Shown here: piece after piece, positions 48,420 through 57,267 of the stretch
Layout of the letters: each line of letters begins with the position of its first letter
Numbering within the stretch: the first letter of the stretch is position 1
DNA from: JBBQWS01 sp038210415
Lineage (GTDB): Bacteria > Actinomycetota > Actinomycetes > Prado026
Length of the DNA: 60,663 nt
NCBI GenBank assembly: GCA_038210415.1
Contig: JBBQWS010000015.1
Span: forward strand, 1 to 60,663
Direction of reading: 5' to 3'
Position numbers and translations under genes: made by a program
Notes under the pieces: generated by a model
Told to the model about the DNA's origin: nothing
What the model saw: only the letters and a program-made list of their open reading frames with translations
The model's database searches: none

Positions 48420-50867
48420 GACCTGCCCAGCCGGGCCCGCGTCGTCATCGTCGGTGGCGGGATCATTGGGGCCAGCGTCGCGTACCACCTGGCGGGCCTC
48501 GGGTGGACGGACGTGCTGCTGCTCGAGCAGGGCCACCTGTCCGGCGGCACGACCTGGCACGCGGCCGGGCTGGTCGGTCAGCTGCGCGCGACCGAGAGCG
48601 GGACCCGTCTGGTCCAGTACTCTGCGGAGCTCTACAGCCGGCTGGAGACCGAGACCGGCCTGGGCACCGGGTTCAAGCGGTGCGGCGGGGTGACCGTCGC
48701 CCGCACCGCCGACCGCATGGTCCAGCTCCAGCGAACGGCGGCGGCCGCCGAGGCGTACGACCTCGAGTGCGAGCTGATCTCCCCGGCCAAGGCCAAGGAG
48801 CTCTACCCGATCCTGGAGACCGAGGACCTCCTCGGAGCGGTCTGGCTGCCGGGTGACGGGACGGCCAACCCGACCGACGTCACGGGGTCGTTGGCCAAGG
48901 GCGCACGCAACCTCGGGGTCCGGGTGTTCGAGCAGACCCGGGTGATCGCGGTCTTGCAGCGGGCCGGCGTGTTGACCGGAGTACGCACCGACCGGGGTGA
49001 CATCGAGGCCGAAGTCGTCGTCAACTGCGCCGGACAGTGGGCGAAGGCCGTGGGGGCCATGGCGGGGGTCAACGTCCCCCTCCACTCGGCCGAGCACTTC
49101 TATGTCGTCACCGACCAGATCGAGGGCGTCCACCGCGACCTGCCGATCCTGCGCGACCCCGACGGCTACACGTACTTCAAGGAGGAGGTCGGTGGCCTGG
49201 TGGTCGGCGGCTTCGAGCCAGAGGCCAAGCCGTGGGTCGCCCCCGACCGGCTTCCGTACCCGTTCGAGTTCGCTCTGCTGGACGAGGACTGGGACCATTT
49301 TTCGATCCTCATGGAGAATGCGCTGCTGCGGATCCCCGCGTTGAACCACACCGGGATCAAGAAGTTCTACAACGGGCCCGAGAGCTTCACGCCCGACAAC
49401 CAGTTCGTCATGGGCGAGGCTCCGGAGCTGAAGAACTTCTTCGTCGCGGCCGGGTTCAACTCGGTCGGTATCGCATCCGCCGGCGGTGCCGGCCGCGCCC
49501 TCGCCGAGTGGATCGTCGGAGGGGAGCCGAGCAGCGACCTGTTCGCCGTCGACATCCGCCGGTTCGGGCCTTTCAACGGCAACAACCAGTGGCTGCACGA
49601 CCGGGTGGGCGAGATCCTCGGGCTGCACTACGAGGTGCCGTGGCCGAACCGCGAGCTGCTGACCGCGAGACCCTTTCGCCGTTCTCCCGCGTACCACCTG
49701 CTCAAAGAGCGGGGTGCATGGTTCGGTTCCAAGATGGGCTGGGAGCGGCCCAACGTCTTCGCGCCGGTCCCCGACCTGCCACCGCCCGACTACACCTGGG
49801 GCAAGCCCGGCTGGCTGCCGTGGTCCGAGGCGGAGCAACGAGCCACCCGCGGTGCTGTCGCCGTCTTCGACGAGACCTCGTTCGGCAAGCTGCTGGTCAA
49901 GGGGCCGGATGCCGGCCGGCTGCTGCAGTGGCTGTGCACGGCCGACGTCGACGTGGACCCCGGGCGGGCGGTCTACACCGCGATGCTCAACCGGCGCGGA
50001 TGCTACGAGGCCGACGTCACGGTGACCCGGCTGGCCCACGACGAGTACCTGCTCGTGACCGGTGCGGCATCGGTGCTGCGCGACCTCGCCTGGATCACCC
50101 GGCACGTCGGGTCGGACGACCAGGTGACCGTCGTCGACGTCACCTCCGCGTACGCCGTCTACGGCGTCATGGGGCCAGCGTCGCGTGAGCTGCTCCAACG
50201 GCTGTCGCGCACCGACCTGTCGAACGAGGAGTTCCCCTTCGCCGCGAGCCGGCAGATCGACCTCGGGCATGCGACGGTACGGGCGACCCGGATCACCTAC
50301 GTCGGCGAGCTCGGTTGGGAGCTGTACGTCCCCACCGAGTTCGCGGTCGGCGTGTACGAACTGCTGCACCAGGCAGGGACTGACCTCGGTCTGGTCGACG
50401 CCGGCTACTACGCCATCAACTCGTTGCGGCTGGAGAAGGGCTACCGCGCGTTCGGCGCCGAGCTCACGCCCGACCACAACCCGGTCGAGGCCGGCCTGCT
50501 CTTCGCGTGCAAACTGGGCACCGACCTGCCGTTCCTGGGTCGTGAGGCGGTCAAGCGCGCCAAGGCGGACGGTCCGAGCCGCAGGCTCGTCTCCTTCGTG
50601 CTGGCCGACCCTGACGTGATGATGTGGGGCGGTGAGCTGGTGCTCCGCGACGGGGTGGCGGTGGGCCAGGTGACATCGGCGGCCTGGGGGGCCACCGTGG
50701 CGGCCTGCGTGGGGCTCGCGTACGTCACGGACCGCAGCGGCGCGCCGGTCACCGCCGAACACCTTGCGACCGGGCGGTTCGAGATCAACGTCGGAGGCGT
50801 TCGCTGCCTGGCCACGCTGCATCTACGTCCGCCGTACGACCCGTCCGGCTCGAGGGTGAAGAACTGA
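48411..50867 (+). CDS. Dimethylglycine/sarcosine dehydrogenase-like flavoprotein with GcvT domain
   Basis: 818 residues. FAD-binding VVIVGGGIIGASVAYHLAGL; the FAD-attaching histidine site GGTTWHAAGLVGQLR as in dimethylglycine dehydrogenase. DAO-type fold to about residue 420, then a GcvT-like domain for tetrahydrofolate from DYTWGKPGWLPWSEAEQRAT through FDETSFGKLLVKGPDAGRLL, ending with the barrel FEINVGGVRCLATLHLRPPY. It likely oxidises an N-methyl amino acid (dimethylglycine or sarcosine type) and passes the one-carbon unit to folate. Possibly regulated by the GntR protein. Confidence 0.9.
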   Translation: MSQDLPSRARVVIVGGGIIGASVAYHLAGLGWTDVLLLEQGHLSGGTTWHAAGLVGQLRATESGTRLVQYSAELYSRLETETGLGTGFKRCGGVTVARTADRMVQLQRTAAAAEAYDLECELISPAKAKELYPILETEDLLGAVWLPGDGTANPTDVTGSLAKGARNLGVRVFEQTRVIAVLQRAGVLTGVRTDRGDIEAEVVVNCAGQWAKAVGAMAGVNVPLHSAEHFYVVTDQIEGVHRDLPILRDPDGYTYFKEEVGGLVVGGFEPEAKPWVAPDRLPYPFEFALLDEDWDHFSILMENALLRIPALNHTGIKKFYNGPESFTPDNQFVMGEAPELKNFFVAAGFNSVGIASAGGAGRALAEWIVGGEPSSDLFAVDIRRFGPFNGNNQWLHDRVGEILGLHYEVPWPNRELLTARPFRRSPAYHLLKERGAWFGSKMGWERPNVFAPVPDLPPPDYTWGKPGWLPWSEAEQRATRGAVAVFDETSFGKLLVKGPDAGRLLQWLCTADVDVDPGRAVYTAMLNRRGCYEADVTVTRLAHDEYLLVTGAASVLRDLAWITRHVGSDDQVTVVDVTSAYAVYGVMGPASRELLQRLSRTDLSNEEFPFAASRQIDLGHATVRATRITYVGELGWELYVPTEFAVGVYELLHQAGTDLGLVDAGYYAINSLRLEKGYRAFGAELTPDHNPVEAGLLFACKLGTDLPFLGREAVKRAKADGPSRRLVSFVLADPDVMMWGGELVLRDGVAVGQVTSAAWGATVAACVGLAYVTDRSGAPVTAEHLATGRFEINVGGVRCLATLHLRPPYDPSGSRVKN

Positions 50868-50882
50868 AGGCTCAGGCCGACA

Positions 50883-51794
50883 TCAGCCGCGCGTGGGGCG
50901 CACGACCGCGGTCGGGCAGTGTGCGTGCCGCAGCACCCGGTAGCTCACGGATCCGAGCAGGAGCGAGGCGAACCCGCCCCGGCCGCGCGAGCCCACCACC
51001 AACAGCTCCGCGCCGGCCGACGCACCGACCAGGGCGCCTGCCGCCTTCTGGTGGACGACGACCTGACGGACGTCGACCTCGGGGAACTTGCCGACCCAGC
51101 CGGTGAGCGCGATGTCGAGGGACTCCCGTTCCTGAGCCACCGCTACGGCGAGGTCCTCCTGCAGGACGTGCCTGGGCACCACGCCACCCTTGCCGCCCGG
51201 GGTGTCGAAGAACGGCGCCTCCCAGGCGTGCACTGCTGTCAGGCCGACACCACGGATGGCTGCCTCCTCGAACGCGAACGCGATAGCCGGCTCCGCCGAC
51301 GGCGACGCGTCGACGCCGACGACGACGCGGCCGAGCTCGGGTCCGGCCGCCCGTCCGCGGCCCTCCGACGGGACGACGACGGTGGGGCACGAGGCGTGGG
51401 TGGCGACTTGCATCGCGGTGGAGCCGAGCACCAGCGCACCGAAGGCGTCGCGCCCGCGGGCCCCAACGACGAGGATCTCCGCCGTCCGGCCCTGCTCGAT
51501 CAGGGCACCGGAAGCTGGCTCGGGCGACAGCACCGTCTCCACGACCAGCTTGGGTGCCGCCTCATGAGCGATGCCTTTGGCGCCTGTCAGGAGCTCCTCG
51601 GCTGCGGTTCGAGCCCCGGTCTCACTCTCGACGGGGTACTGCCCGCCGACCGGGTCAGGTGCGAACGTGACTCCGTACGAGTAGAGGATGGTCAGGGGCG
51701 AGGTGCGGCGCTCAGCCTCGGCCACCGCCCAGTCGAGCGCCCGGCGCCCGGTCTCCGACGCGTCATACCCGACGACCACAGGCATTCTGCTCAT
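50883..51794 (-). CDS. Tandem universal stress protein (two Usp domains)
   Basis: 303 residues with two Usp folds. First: VVVGYDASETGRRALDWAVA and VVGARGRDAFGALVLGSTAM. Second: VVVGVDASPSAEPAIAFAFE and VVGSRGRGGFASLLLGSVSY. Both keep the G-x2-G-x9-G-S ATP-binding loop. Such proteins act under dormancy, low oxygen or stress. It stands alone on the minus strand and may share the stress theme of the neighbourhood. Confidence 0.92.
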   Translation of the reverse strand: MSRMPVVVGYDASETGRRALDWAVAEAERRTSPLTILYSYGVTFAPDPVGGQYPVESETGARTAAEELLTGAKGIAHEAAPKLVVETVLSPEPASGALIEQGRTAEILVVGARGRDAFGALVLGSTAMQVATHASCPTVVVPSEGRGRAAGPELGRVVVGVDASPSAEPAIAFAFEEAAIRGVGLTAVHAWEAPFFDTPGGKGGVVPRHVLQEDLAVAVAQERESLDIALTGWVGKFPEVDVRQVVVHQKAAGALVGASAGAELLVVGSRGRGGFASLLLGSVSYRVLRHAHCPTAVVRPTRG

Positions 51795-51933
51795 GATGAC
51801 CTCCTCGTTGCTTTCCCAGCGCTCCCAGGATTTCGACTTCGGTAGCGGCTCGCCAGAGCCCTAAGCCCCTGCCCGGCATGGCGTACCGTGCGGTGTCGTG
51901 TGAGCGCGGGACCGGCGAGCAGGAAGGATCGGC

Positions 51934-52440
51934 GTGGACGATCGCGGGTCCGGACGCGCGGACGGGACGCGGCCGTCAGCGGTGGACCGGCGCACCGGGC
52001 GGCTGCTGGTCCTGGGCCAGTTCGTGCTGATCGGGCTGATCGTCCTGCTGCCGTCCCGACAGGACTGGCCGGTGTCCGAACCCGTGCGGCGGGTCGCGTC
52101 GGTTGTCGCACTCGCAGCGCTCGCGCTCATGGTGCTGGCTGCCACATCGCTCGGTCGCGGACTGACGGCACAGCCGCTGCCGAACGCCCACGCCGAGCTG
52201 CGGACCGGTGGCCTCTACCGGTGGGTGCGGCACCCGATCTACAGCGGGCTGCTGCTGTTCGCCGTCGCCGAGGCGGTGCCGTCGGGCAGCGTGTTCCGGG
52301 CGGGCGCTGCCGCCCTGCTTCTGCTGCTGATCACGGCGAAGGCCCGCTGGGAGGAGGGCTGGCTGCGCGAACGCTTCGAGGGCTACGCCGAGTACGCCGC
52401 GCGGACCCCTCGGTTCGTCCCATGGCGCCGGAGACGCTAG
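51934..52440 (+). CDS. Isoprenylcysteine methyltransferase-like membrane protein
   Basis: 168 residues from a GTG. Helices around LLVLGQFVLIGLIVLLPSRQ and VRRVASVVALAALALMVLAA; then AELRTGGLYRWVRHPIYSGL and ARWEEGWLRERFEGYAEYAA, the ICMT/PEMT catalytic signature with R-H-P-x-Y and E-E. Probably methylates a small lipid or thiol at the membrane with SAM. The 3' end touches the convergent DUF1622 gene. Confidence 0.87.
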   Translation: MDDRGSGRADGTRPSAVDRRTGRLLVLGQFVLIGLIVLLPSRQDWPVSEPVRRVASVVALAALALMVLAATSLGRGLTAQPLPNAHAELRTGGLYRWVRHPIYSGLLLFAVAEAVPSGSVFRAGAAALLLLLITAKARWEEGWLRERFEGYAEYAARTPRFVPWRRRR

Positions 52441-52811
52441 CTGCTGGCGCGCTCGCTCTGCTTGCGGCGCCACGGCAGCTCTCCGTCGATCTCGATGTCG
52501 AGGGAGAAGCTCAGGATCGTCCGGATCAGCACGATGGCCCCTAGCGCCCCGACGCTCTCCAGCGACGGTTCGACGATGATCGTGCGGACGATGTCGGCCA
52601 CGATGAGCACCTCGAGACCGAGCAGGATCACCCGGCCGAGGTCGCTGCGGAGTCGGTGGTAGTCCTGCCGGTCAGGGCGGTTGGACAGTACCGAACGGAC
52701 GTACCGGAGCATGACGACCGCGCCACCGACCACCATGATGAGCGCGCCCACGGCCTCGATGGCCTGGACCGTGACGGTCACGACGTGCTCGAAGTTGCCC
52801 ACGGCCGTCAT
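52437..52811 (-). CDS. DUF1622 membrane protein
   Basis: 124 residues, three helices: VVTVTVQAIEAVGALIMVVG, RVILLGLEVLIVADIVRTII, VGALGAIVLIRTILSFSLDI, with the family's conserved acid in SLDIEIDGELPWR. Unknown function, common in bacteria. Its ATG overlaps the MFS stop by 4 bases, so they are co-translated and it may assist the transporter. Confidence 0.88.
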   Translation of the reverse strand: MTAVGNFEHVVTVTVQAIEAVGALIMVVGGAVVMLRYVRSVLSNRPDRQDYHRLRSDLGRVILLGLEVLIVADIVRTIIVEPSLESVGALGAIVLIRTILSFSLDIEIDGELPWRRKQSERASS

Positions 52812-54418
52812 TGTGCTCCGCTGGCGCCCTTTCCGCTGCGTCCCAGCGAGGTGCTCGCACCCAGGCCGATCAGCAGGAAGAACGCCGCCGCCCAGGCCGA
52901 GTTGCGGGTGCCGTGCGAGAACGCCTCCTTCGCCGCCTGGCCCACCACCGCGGTCTGCGGGTTCTGGGCCAGGACCGGGATGACTGCCCCGGCCGACCCC
53001 GTGACTGCGTCGACGGTCTGCAGCTGGGCCTCGGCTGACAATCCGGGGACCGACTCCAGCTGGCGGCTGAGGTCGTTGCCCACGCTGACGAACAGGACCG
53101 TCCCGAGGATGGCGATGCCGAAGGCCGAGCCGATCTGCCGGGTCGTGCTCTGGGTCCCCGATCCTTGGCCGCTCTGGGCGACGGGGACGTCCGCGAGCAC
53201 GACGCCGGTGAGCTGAGCGGTCGCCAGCCCGACGCCCATCCCGTAGACGAAGAGCAGGGGAGACGTCACCAGCCACGAGGTCGTCGGGGCGACCGTGGCC
53301 CCGATGCCCGCGACGCCGACTATCTCGAGTGCGATTCCGACCTGGACGGTGAACGCCGGGCCGCGCAGCTTCCCGAGCTGGGCCCCGAGCCCGCTGGACA
53401 CGAAGCTGCCGAGCGCCAGCGGGAGCAGGGCGAGCCCGGTCTCGAAGGCCGTGTAGCCGCGGACGTTCTGAAACCACAGCGGTAACGAGAAGAGCAGCCC
53501 GAACTCGCCGAGGCTGACGATGCCCGCGGCGATGTTGCCGTTGCGGAACGAGGTGATGCGGAAGAGCGACAGGTCGAGCAGGACCACCTGGCCCCGGGCG
53601 TTTCGTCGACGCTCGAGCATGACGAAGCCGCTCAGCGATAGCACGCCGACCAGGAACGCAACCGGGATGGGCGAGAGCGAGAGGGTCCAGTGAACCCCGA
53701 GCAGGTTGAACGGACGCTGCAGCGTCCACCAGCCGTAGGTCCGGCCCTCGATGAGCCCGAAGACGAGCGTCGCGAACCCGAGGACGGACAGCACAGCACC
53801 GAAGACGTCGGCTCCGCGTGCAGCCGCCTCGTCCTTGGACTCGACCACGAGCAGGAACGTGCCCAGGAACACCAGCAGGCCCAACGGCAGGTTGATCCCG
53901 AACGCCCACCGCCAGGAGTAGCTCGTCGTCAGCCAGCCCCCGAGCAGCGGGCCGAGGGCCGCCGTGCCGCCGATGGTGGAGCCCCAGACAGCGAATGCGA
54001 TGCCACGGTCGCGCCCGCGAAAGTTGGCGTTGATGAGCGACAGAGAGGTCGGCAGCATCATCGCGCCGCCGACACCCTGCACGACCCGGCTGAGGATCAG
54101 CTCGACGCCCGTGCCGGCTCGTGCCGCGATCAGGCTCGACACCACGAAGACCACGACACCGACGAGGAAGAGCCGGCGCCGGCCCAACCGATCGGCCAGA
54201 CGTCCGGCGGTGAGCAACAGGGCCGCGAACACGAGGGTGTACGCCTCCTGGACCCATTGGGCGTCCGTCGACGTGATGTGCAGGTCGCGGATGATCGACG
54301 GGACCGCGACGTTGACGATCGTCGCGTCGACGATGATCATCGCCACGCCCAGCGCGATGAAGAACAGTCCGAGCCAACGCCTGCGGTCGACCGGTGCCTC
54401 GCGCTCCACGCTGGTCAA
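52808..54418 (-). CDS. DHA2-type (EmrB/QacA) MFS drug transporter
   Basis: 536 residues, 14 membrane helices. Typical segments: LGLFFIALGVAMIIVDATIV, VQEAYTLVFAALLLTAGRLA, DRLGRRRLFLVGVVVFVVSS, GVGGAMMLPTSLSLINANF and GTQSTTRQIGSAFGIAILGT. It exports drugs or metabolites by proton antiport. The intact C-terminal helix and loop of this protein can be compared with the MFS remnant at 15303-15479; the two differ. Coupled to DUF1622. Confidence 0.92.
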   Translation of the reverse strand: MTSVEREAPVDRRRWLGLFFIALGVAMIIVDATIVNVAVPSIIRDLHITSTDAQWVQEAYTLVFAALLLTAGRLADRLGRRRLFLVGVVVFVVSSLIAARAGTGVELILSRVVQGVGGAMMLPTSLSLINANFRGRDRGIAFAVWGSTIGGTAALGPLLGGWLTTSYSWRWAFGINLPLGLLVFLGTFLLVVESKDEAAARGADVFGAVLSVLGFATLVFGLIEGRTYGWWTLQRPFNLLGVHWTLSLSPIPVAFLVGVLSLSGFVMLERRRNARGQVVLLDLSLFRITSFRNGNIAAGIVSLGEFGLLFSLPLWFQNVRGYTAFETGLALLPLALGSFVSSGLGAQLGKLRGPAFTVQVGIALEIVGVAGIGATVAPTTSWLVTSPLLFVYGMGVGLATAQLTGVVLADVPVAQSGQGSGTQSTTRQIGSAFGIAILGTVLFVSVGNDLSRQLESVPGLSAEAQLQTVDAVTGSAGAVIPVLAQNPQTAVVGQAAKEAFSHGTRNSAWAAAFFLLIGLGASTSLGRSGKGASGAQ

Positions 54419-54517
54419 GGGGTGTTCCTCTCGTTCGGCTGGTCGGGTGCGCCCCCATGTCTATCCGAGCCGTCCCTGACCGCAACGTGGGGGTCGGCCG
54501 GCGCTAGGGTCCCAGGC

Positions 54518-54802
54518 ATGTGCCGAAACATCAGCGAGCTCCGCGGCCTGGAGCCTGCGGCGTCCGCAGCAGAGATCGAGGCGGCGGCGCGGCAGTACGT
54601 CCGCAAGGTGAGCGGCGTGCAGAAGACGTCCGACGCGAGCCGCGAACCGTTTGAGACGGCGGTCGCCGAGGTCGCGGCGATCACCGCTCGTCTGCTGGCC
54701 CAGCTACCGGCGCGCAAGCAACCCCCGAAGACGGTGCCGCCCCTGCGGCGCCCCGAGGTCCGGGCCCGGCTCGCGTCGTCGTCCAGGCCAACAGGTCCGT
54801 GA
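54518..54802 (+). CDS. DUF2277 protein
   Basis: 94 residues: MCRNISELRGLEPAASAAEI, EAAARQYVRKVSGVQKTSDA and AVAEVAAITARLLAQLPARK. The C-R-N-I-x-x-L-R-G-L-E-P start and R-Q-Y-V-R-K-V-S-G are the family signature. Function unknown. Its last 122 bases overlap the end of the PHP-domain gene on the other strand. Confidence 0.87.
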   Translation: MCRNISELRGLEPAASAAEIEAAARQYVRKVSGVQKTSDASREPFETAVAEVAAITARLLAQLPARKQPPKTVPPLRRPEVRARLASSSRPTGP

Positions 54803-55787
54803 CCGACCAGGTGTTCACGATCAGCTCGCGGGGCACCCCGCACGTCGCGGCACGTTCGGCGCCGTAGGCCTGCCACTCGAGCTGCCCAGGGGCGTGGGCG
54901 TCGGTGTCGATGCTGAACAGGCAGCCGAGCTCGACTGCCAGCTGTAGCAGCCGCCGCGGCGGGTCGAGCCGCTCGGGCCGGCTGTTGACCTCGACGGCAA
55001 CTCCGTAGGCCTCGCAGGCACGGAACACCAGGTCGGCGTCGAACTCCGACTCCGGCCGGCCCTTGCCGGTGACCAGCCGGCCCGTGCAGTGGCCCAGCAC
55101 GTCGACGTGCGGGTTGGACACCGCGGTGACCATGCGCCGGGTCATCGGCACCGCCGACATCCGCAGCTTGCTGTGGACCGAAGCAACCACGACGTCGAGC
55201 CGGGCGAGGAGCTCGTCCTCCTGGTCGATGCTCCCGTCGTCGAGGATGTCAACCTCGATGCCGGTGAGGAGCCGGAACGGGGCCAGCCGGTCGTTGACCT
55301 CGGCGACGACGTCGAGCTGCTGGCGCAGCCGGTCCGGCGACAGGCCGTGGGCGACCGTCAGCCGGGGGGAGTGGTCGGTGAGCGCCACGTACTCGTGGCC
55401 GAGGTCGCGGGCGGACTGGGCCATCTCGACGATGGGGCTGCCCCCGTCGCTCCAGTCGGAGTGCACGTGCAAGTCGCCGCGAAGGGCCGCCCGCAAGCCC
55501 GCCCCCACCCCCGGGTCGGGCGCCGGTCGTTGCTCCAGCTCGGCCAGGTACGCCGGATGTTCACCTCGCGAAGCCTGGTCGGCGACGTCAGCAGTCACCG
55601 CACCGACCCCGTTCAGCTCGCGCAGCGTCCCGGCCGCCGAACGTGCCGCGACCTCGGCCGCGGGCAGTGCGGCGAGCACTGCGGCCGCAGTGCGGAAGGC
55701 CTTGACCCGGTAGGTGTCCGCCCGCTCCCGCTCGAGCAGGTACGCGGTGCGCCGCAAGGCTTCGACCGGCCCGATCGTCGTGCTCAT
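54681..55787 (-). CDS. PHP-domain phosphoesterase with helix-hairpin-helix N terminus
   Basis: 368 residues from MSTTIGPVEALRRTAYLLER. The N-terminal DNA-polymerase-X-like helical part has LRELNGVGAVTADVADQASR. The PHP metal-binding domain follows: GDLHVHSDWSDGGSPIVEMA (His107, His109), LTDHSPRL, TGIEVDILDDGSIDQEDELL, VASVHSKLRM, LGHCTGRL and FSIDTDAHAPGQLEWQAYGA. It probably hydrolyses phosphoester bonds as PolX-type exonucleases do. The last 40 residues lie antisense to DUF2277. Confidence 0.88.
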   Translation of the reverse strand: MSTTIGPVEALRRTAYLLERERADTYRVKAFRTAAAVLAALPAAEVAARSAAGTLRELNGVGAVTADVADQASRGEHPAYLAELEQRPAPDPGVGAGLRAALRGDLHVHSDWSDGGSPIVEMAQSARDLGHEYVALTDHSPRLTVAHGLSPDRLRQQLDVVAEVNDRLAPFRLLTGIEVDILDDGSIDQEDELLARLDVVVASVHSKLRMSAVPMTRRMVTAVSNPHVDVLGHCTGRLVTGKGRPESEFDADLVFRACEAYGVAVEVNSRPERLDPPRRLLQLAVELGCLFSIDTDAHAPGQLEWQAYGAERAATCGVPRELIVNTWSVTDLLAWTTTRAGPGPRGAAGAAPSSGVACAPVAGPADER

Positions 55788-55795
55788 GGGTCGAC

Positions 55796-56776
55796 CTACC
55801 AGGCGTAGGCCTCGGGTGCTGTTCCTCCGGGCCCGGGGAACATCTCGTCGATCTGGGCCAGCGCCTTGTCGTCGAGCGTGATCTCGAGCGCACGCAGCGC
55901 GCCGTCGAGCTGGTCGGCGGTCCGCGGGCCGACGATCGGCGCGGTCACGGCCGGCTGGTGCAGCAGCCACGCCAGCGCGACGTCGCCAGGCCCCTCACCG
56001 CGCTCGTCGCAGAACGCCTCCCAGGCCTCGATTGCTGGCCGGTGCTTGTCGAGCACCTCGCCCGCGCGGCCACCGGTGCTTCGTCCGGCCGTGCCCTCGG
56101 CCTGCTTGCGCAGGATGCCGCCGAGCAGCCCTCCGTGCAGGGGCGACCACGGGATCACGCCGAGTCCGTACGCCTCGGCTGCCGGGAGCACCTCGAGCTC
56201 GACCGTTCGTTCGACGAGGTTGTAGATGGACTGCTCGCTGGTCAGGCCGAACGAACCGCGGCGGCGCGCCGCCTCCTGGCCCTGAGCGATGTGCCAGCCA
56301 GCGAAGTTGGACGACCCGACGTAGAGGACTTTGCCCTGCTGGCGCAGGACGTCCATGGCCTCCCAGATCTCGTCCCACGGCGTCGCCCGGTCGACGTGGT
56401 GCATCTGGTAGAGGTCGATGTGGTCGGTCTGCAGCCGCTGCAGCGAGGCGTCGCATGCGCGGCGGATGTTGAGGGCCGAGAGCTTGCCGTCGTTGGGCCA
56501 CTCGCCCATGTCGCCGTACAGCTTGGTCGCGATCACCGTGCGCTCGCGTCGGCCGCCACCGGTGGCGAACCAGTTGCCGATGATGCGCTCGGTCCAGCCC
56601 TTGTTCTCACCCCAGCCGTACACGTTGGCAGTGTCGAAGAAGTTGATCCCCTGGCCGTGGGCGTGGTCCATGATCGCGTGCGCGTCGGGCTCCGTCGTGA
56701 CGGGCCCGAAGTTCATGGTGCCGAGGCACAGGCGGCTGACGGACAGGCCGGTTCGGCCGAGGTGGGTGTACTCCAT
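55796..56776 (-). CDS. Aldo/keto reductase
   Basis: 326 residues: YTHLGRTGLSVSRLCLGTMN, FFDTANVYGWGENKGWTERI (catalytic Asp and Tyr), YQMHHVDRATPWDEIWEAMD (catalytic His), GSSNFAGWHIAQGQEA and VALAWLLHQPAVTAPIVGPR (NADPH). Reduces carbonyls with NADPH; substrate unknown. It ends 9 bases before the PHP gene's start on the same strand, so both may be one transcript. Confidence 0.92.
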   Translation of the reverse strand: MEYTHLGRTGLSVSRLCLGTMNFGPVTTEPDAHAIMDHAHGQGINFFDTANVYGWGENKGWTERIIGNWFATGGGRRERTVIATKLYGDMGEWPNDGKLSALNIRRACDASLQRLQTDHIDLYQMHHVDRATPWDEIWEAMDVLRQQGKVLYVGSSNFAGWHIAQGQEAARRRGSFGLTSEQSIYNLVERTVELEVLPAAEAYGLGVIPWSPLHGGLLGGILRKQAEGTAGRSTGGRAGEVLDKHRPAIEAWEAFCDERGEGPGDVALAWLLHQPAVTAPIVGPRTADQLDGALRALEITLDDKALAQIDEMFPGPGGTAPEAYAW

Positions 56777-56818
56777 GCGGCCATTCGACGCCCTGCGGCG
56801 CCGATGGGCAAGTGCGCG

Positions 56819-57211
56819 CTAGATGTCGACCTCGTACGTCAGGTCGGTCAGCTCGTCACCGGGCAGGCCGCGGATCCCCCAGTCGTGGCGTGGGGTCTCG
56901 ACGACGATGATCTCGAGGTCGACCGGCGCAATCCCGAGGTCGCGCTCGAACCGGTCGTAGAGGTCGCGATAGAGGGCCTTCTTGGTCTGCGTCGTGCGTC
57001 CCACGAACATCAGGATCTCGACGATCGTGTAGTCGTCGCTGCGGCCAGCCGGTGCGCGGAAGTCCTCGGCGTCGAGCAGGAAGAACCGGTGTGCACGTTT
57101 GTCCGCCGGCAGACCGAGGACGGTCGTCGCCGCCGCGTGCACGGCGTCGGACATCGCGTCGCGGCGCGGGCCGAGCGCGGTGCGGTACCCGTGGATCTTG
57201 AACTGAGCCAT
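56819..57211 (-). CDS. Tautomerase-family protein lacking Pro1
   Basis: 130 residues: MAQFKIHGYRTALGPRRDAM, SDAVHAAATTVLGLPADKRA, HRFFLLDAEDFRAPAG, and VEILMFVGRTTQTKKALYRD. The fold is tautomerase-like. The catalytic N-terminal proline is absent: the start is M-A-Q-F, not M-P. Activity must be different or lost. The family group with F-V-G-R-T-x-x-x-K-K is common in soil bacteria. Confidence 0.8.
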   Translation of the reverse strand: MAQFKIHGYRTALGPRRDAMSDAVHAAATTVLGLPADKRAHRFFLLDAEDFRAPAGRSDDYTIVEILMFVGRTTQTKKALYRDLYDRFERDLGIAPVDLEIIVVETPRHDWGIRGLPGDELTDLTYEVDI

Positions 57212-57267
57212 GCGGGGACCCTATTCGTCGAGGGGCGGCAACGATCTAGGGCGTAGCCTGCGGTGCT

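Noticed and set aside
48303..50822. An 839-codon minus frame
   Set aside because: It is antisense to the dimethylglycine-dehydrogenase-like gene, a long open frame caused by GC-rich codon bias.
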